Assembly (NCBI GenBank): GCA_041485885.1
Contig: JBGPKL010000079.1
Location: forward strand, 1 to 12,903
Direction of reading: 5' to 3'
DNA: 12,903 bases
From: JACQFZ01 sp041485885
Lineage (GTDB): Bacteria > Pseudomonadota > Gammaproteobacteria > Acidiferrobacterales > Sulfurifustaceae
Shown: positions 12,743 through 12,903 of the stretch, in pieces
Position numbering within the stretch: the first letter of the stretch is position 1
Layout of the letters: each line of letters starts with the position of its first letter
The notes under the pieces: generated by a model
What the model was told of the DNA's origin: nothing
Seen by the model: only the letters and a program-made list of their open reading frames with translations
The model's database searches: none
Made by a program: the position numbers and the translations under genes

Positions 12743-12903
12743 ATGAAAGTTTATTACGACAAAGACGCGGACCTCTCGATCATTCAGGGCAAGAAAGTCG
12801 CGATCGTCGGATACGGCTCGCAAGGCCACGCGCACGCGCTGAACTTGAAGGACAGCGGTGTCGACGTCATCGTCGGGCTGCGCGACGGTTCCCCGTCCGC
12901 GAC
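12743..12903 (+). CDS. ilvC: Ketol-acid reductoisomerase, N-terminal part (runs off the window)
   Basis: Class I KARI, which isomerises and reduces acetolactate (the IlvBN product) with NADPH in valine, leucine and isoleucine synthesis. The first 53 residues are present: MKVYYDKDADLSIIQGKKVAIVG, then the dinucleotide-binding loop GYGSQGHAHA (residues 23-32), LNLKDSGVDVIVGLRDGS. The match to the usual N-terminus fixes ATG 12743; GAGG at 12729-12732 is the likely ribosome binding site. Between the repeat at 12599-12666 and this start there are about 75 bases without a gene, which may hold its promoter. Separated from ilvBN by the island, ilvC probably needs its own promoter. Confidence 0.95.
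   Translation, partial: MKVYYDKDADLSIIQGKKVAIVGYGSQGHAHALNLKDSGVDVIVGLRDGSPSA

Overview
The window looks like chromosomal DNA of a GC-rich proteobacterium. The acetolactate synthase subunits resemble beta/gamma-proteobacterial IlvB/IlvN, and the genes fit a gltX-cysS-ilvB-ilvN-...-ilvC order. The genus cannot be determined from this sequence alone. The housekeeping genes at both ends are GC-rich. The 7-8 kb between ilvN and ilvC is visibly richer in A+T and has the character of an accessory island.

Left part (1-4329): the 3' end of a glutamyl-tRNA synthetase gene (gltX-like), then cysS (cysteinyl-tRNA synthetase) 19 bp downstream. After a 113-bp gap come ilvB and ilvN (acetolactate synthase large and regulatory subunits), joined by a 1-base stop/start overlap. 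Right end (12743-12903): the first 53 codons of ilvC (ketol-acid reductoisomerase), the enzyme that uses the product of IlvBN. In many proteobacteria ilvC directly follows ilvN; here about 8.4 kb separates them.

Island (4330-12742): (i) a 171-bp inverted-repeat element just after ilvN; (ii) a DUF2442-type gene; (iii) a MazF/PemK toxin pseudogene on the minus strand with two frameshifts and a nonsense codon; (iv) a 36-aa lipoprotein-like peptide whose stop overlaps the start of the next gene; (v) a 1480-aa Rhs/YD-repeat protein with a Sec-type signal peptide and a cysteine-rich C-terminal tip; (vi) a small candidate immunity gene; (vii) an M50 (site-2 protease type) membrane metallopeptidase; (viii) a minus-strand remnant that looks like the C-terminus of an XRE-type regulator; (ix) an orphan Rhs tip, a degenerate, frameshifted end of an Rhs core followed by a different cysteine-rich C-terminal domain; (x) its own small candidate immunity gene; (xi) a 37-aa predicted membrane peptide running into a 13-bp-arm inverted repeat.

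The island reads as a polymorphic-toxin locus: a full-length Rhs carrier with its present tip and immunity gene, then a displaced tip/immunity pair kept downstream. The unusual parts are the signal peptide on the Rhs protein, the lack of any VgrG, PAAR or Eag gene nearby, the coupled lipoprotein-like peptide, and the M50 protease directly behind the first immunity gene. The activities of both C-terminal tips are unknown to me; toxin and immunity roles are inferred from architecture and gene order.
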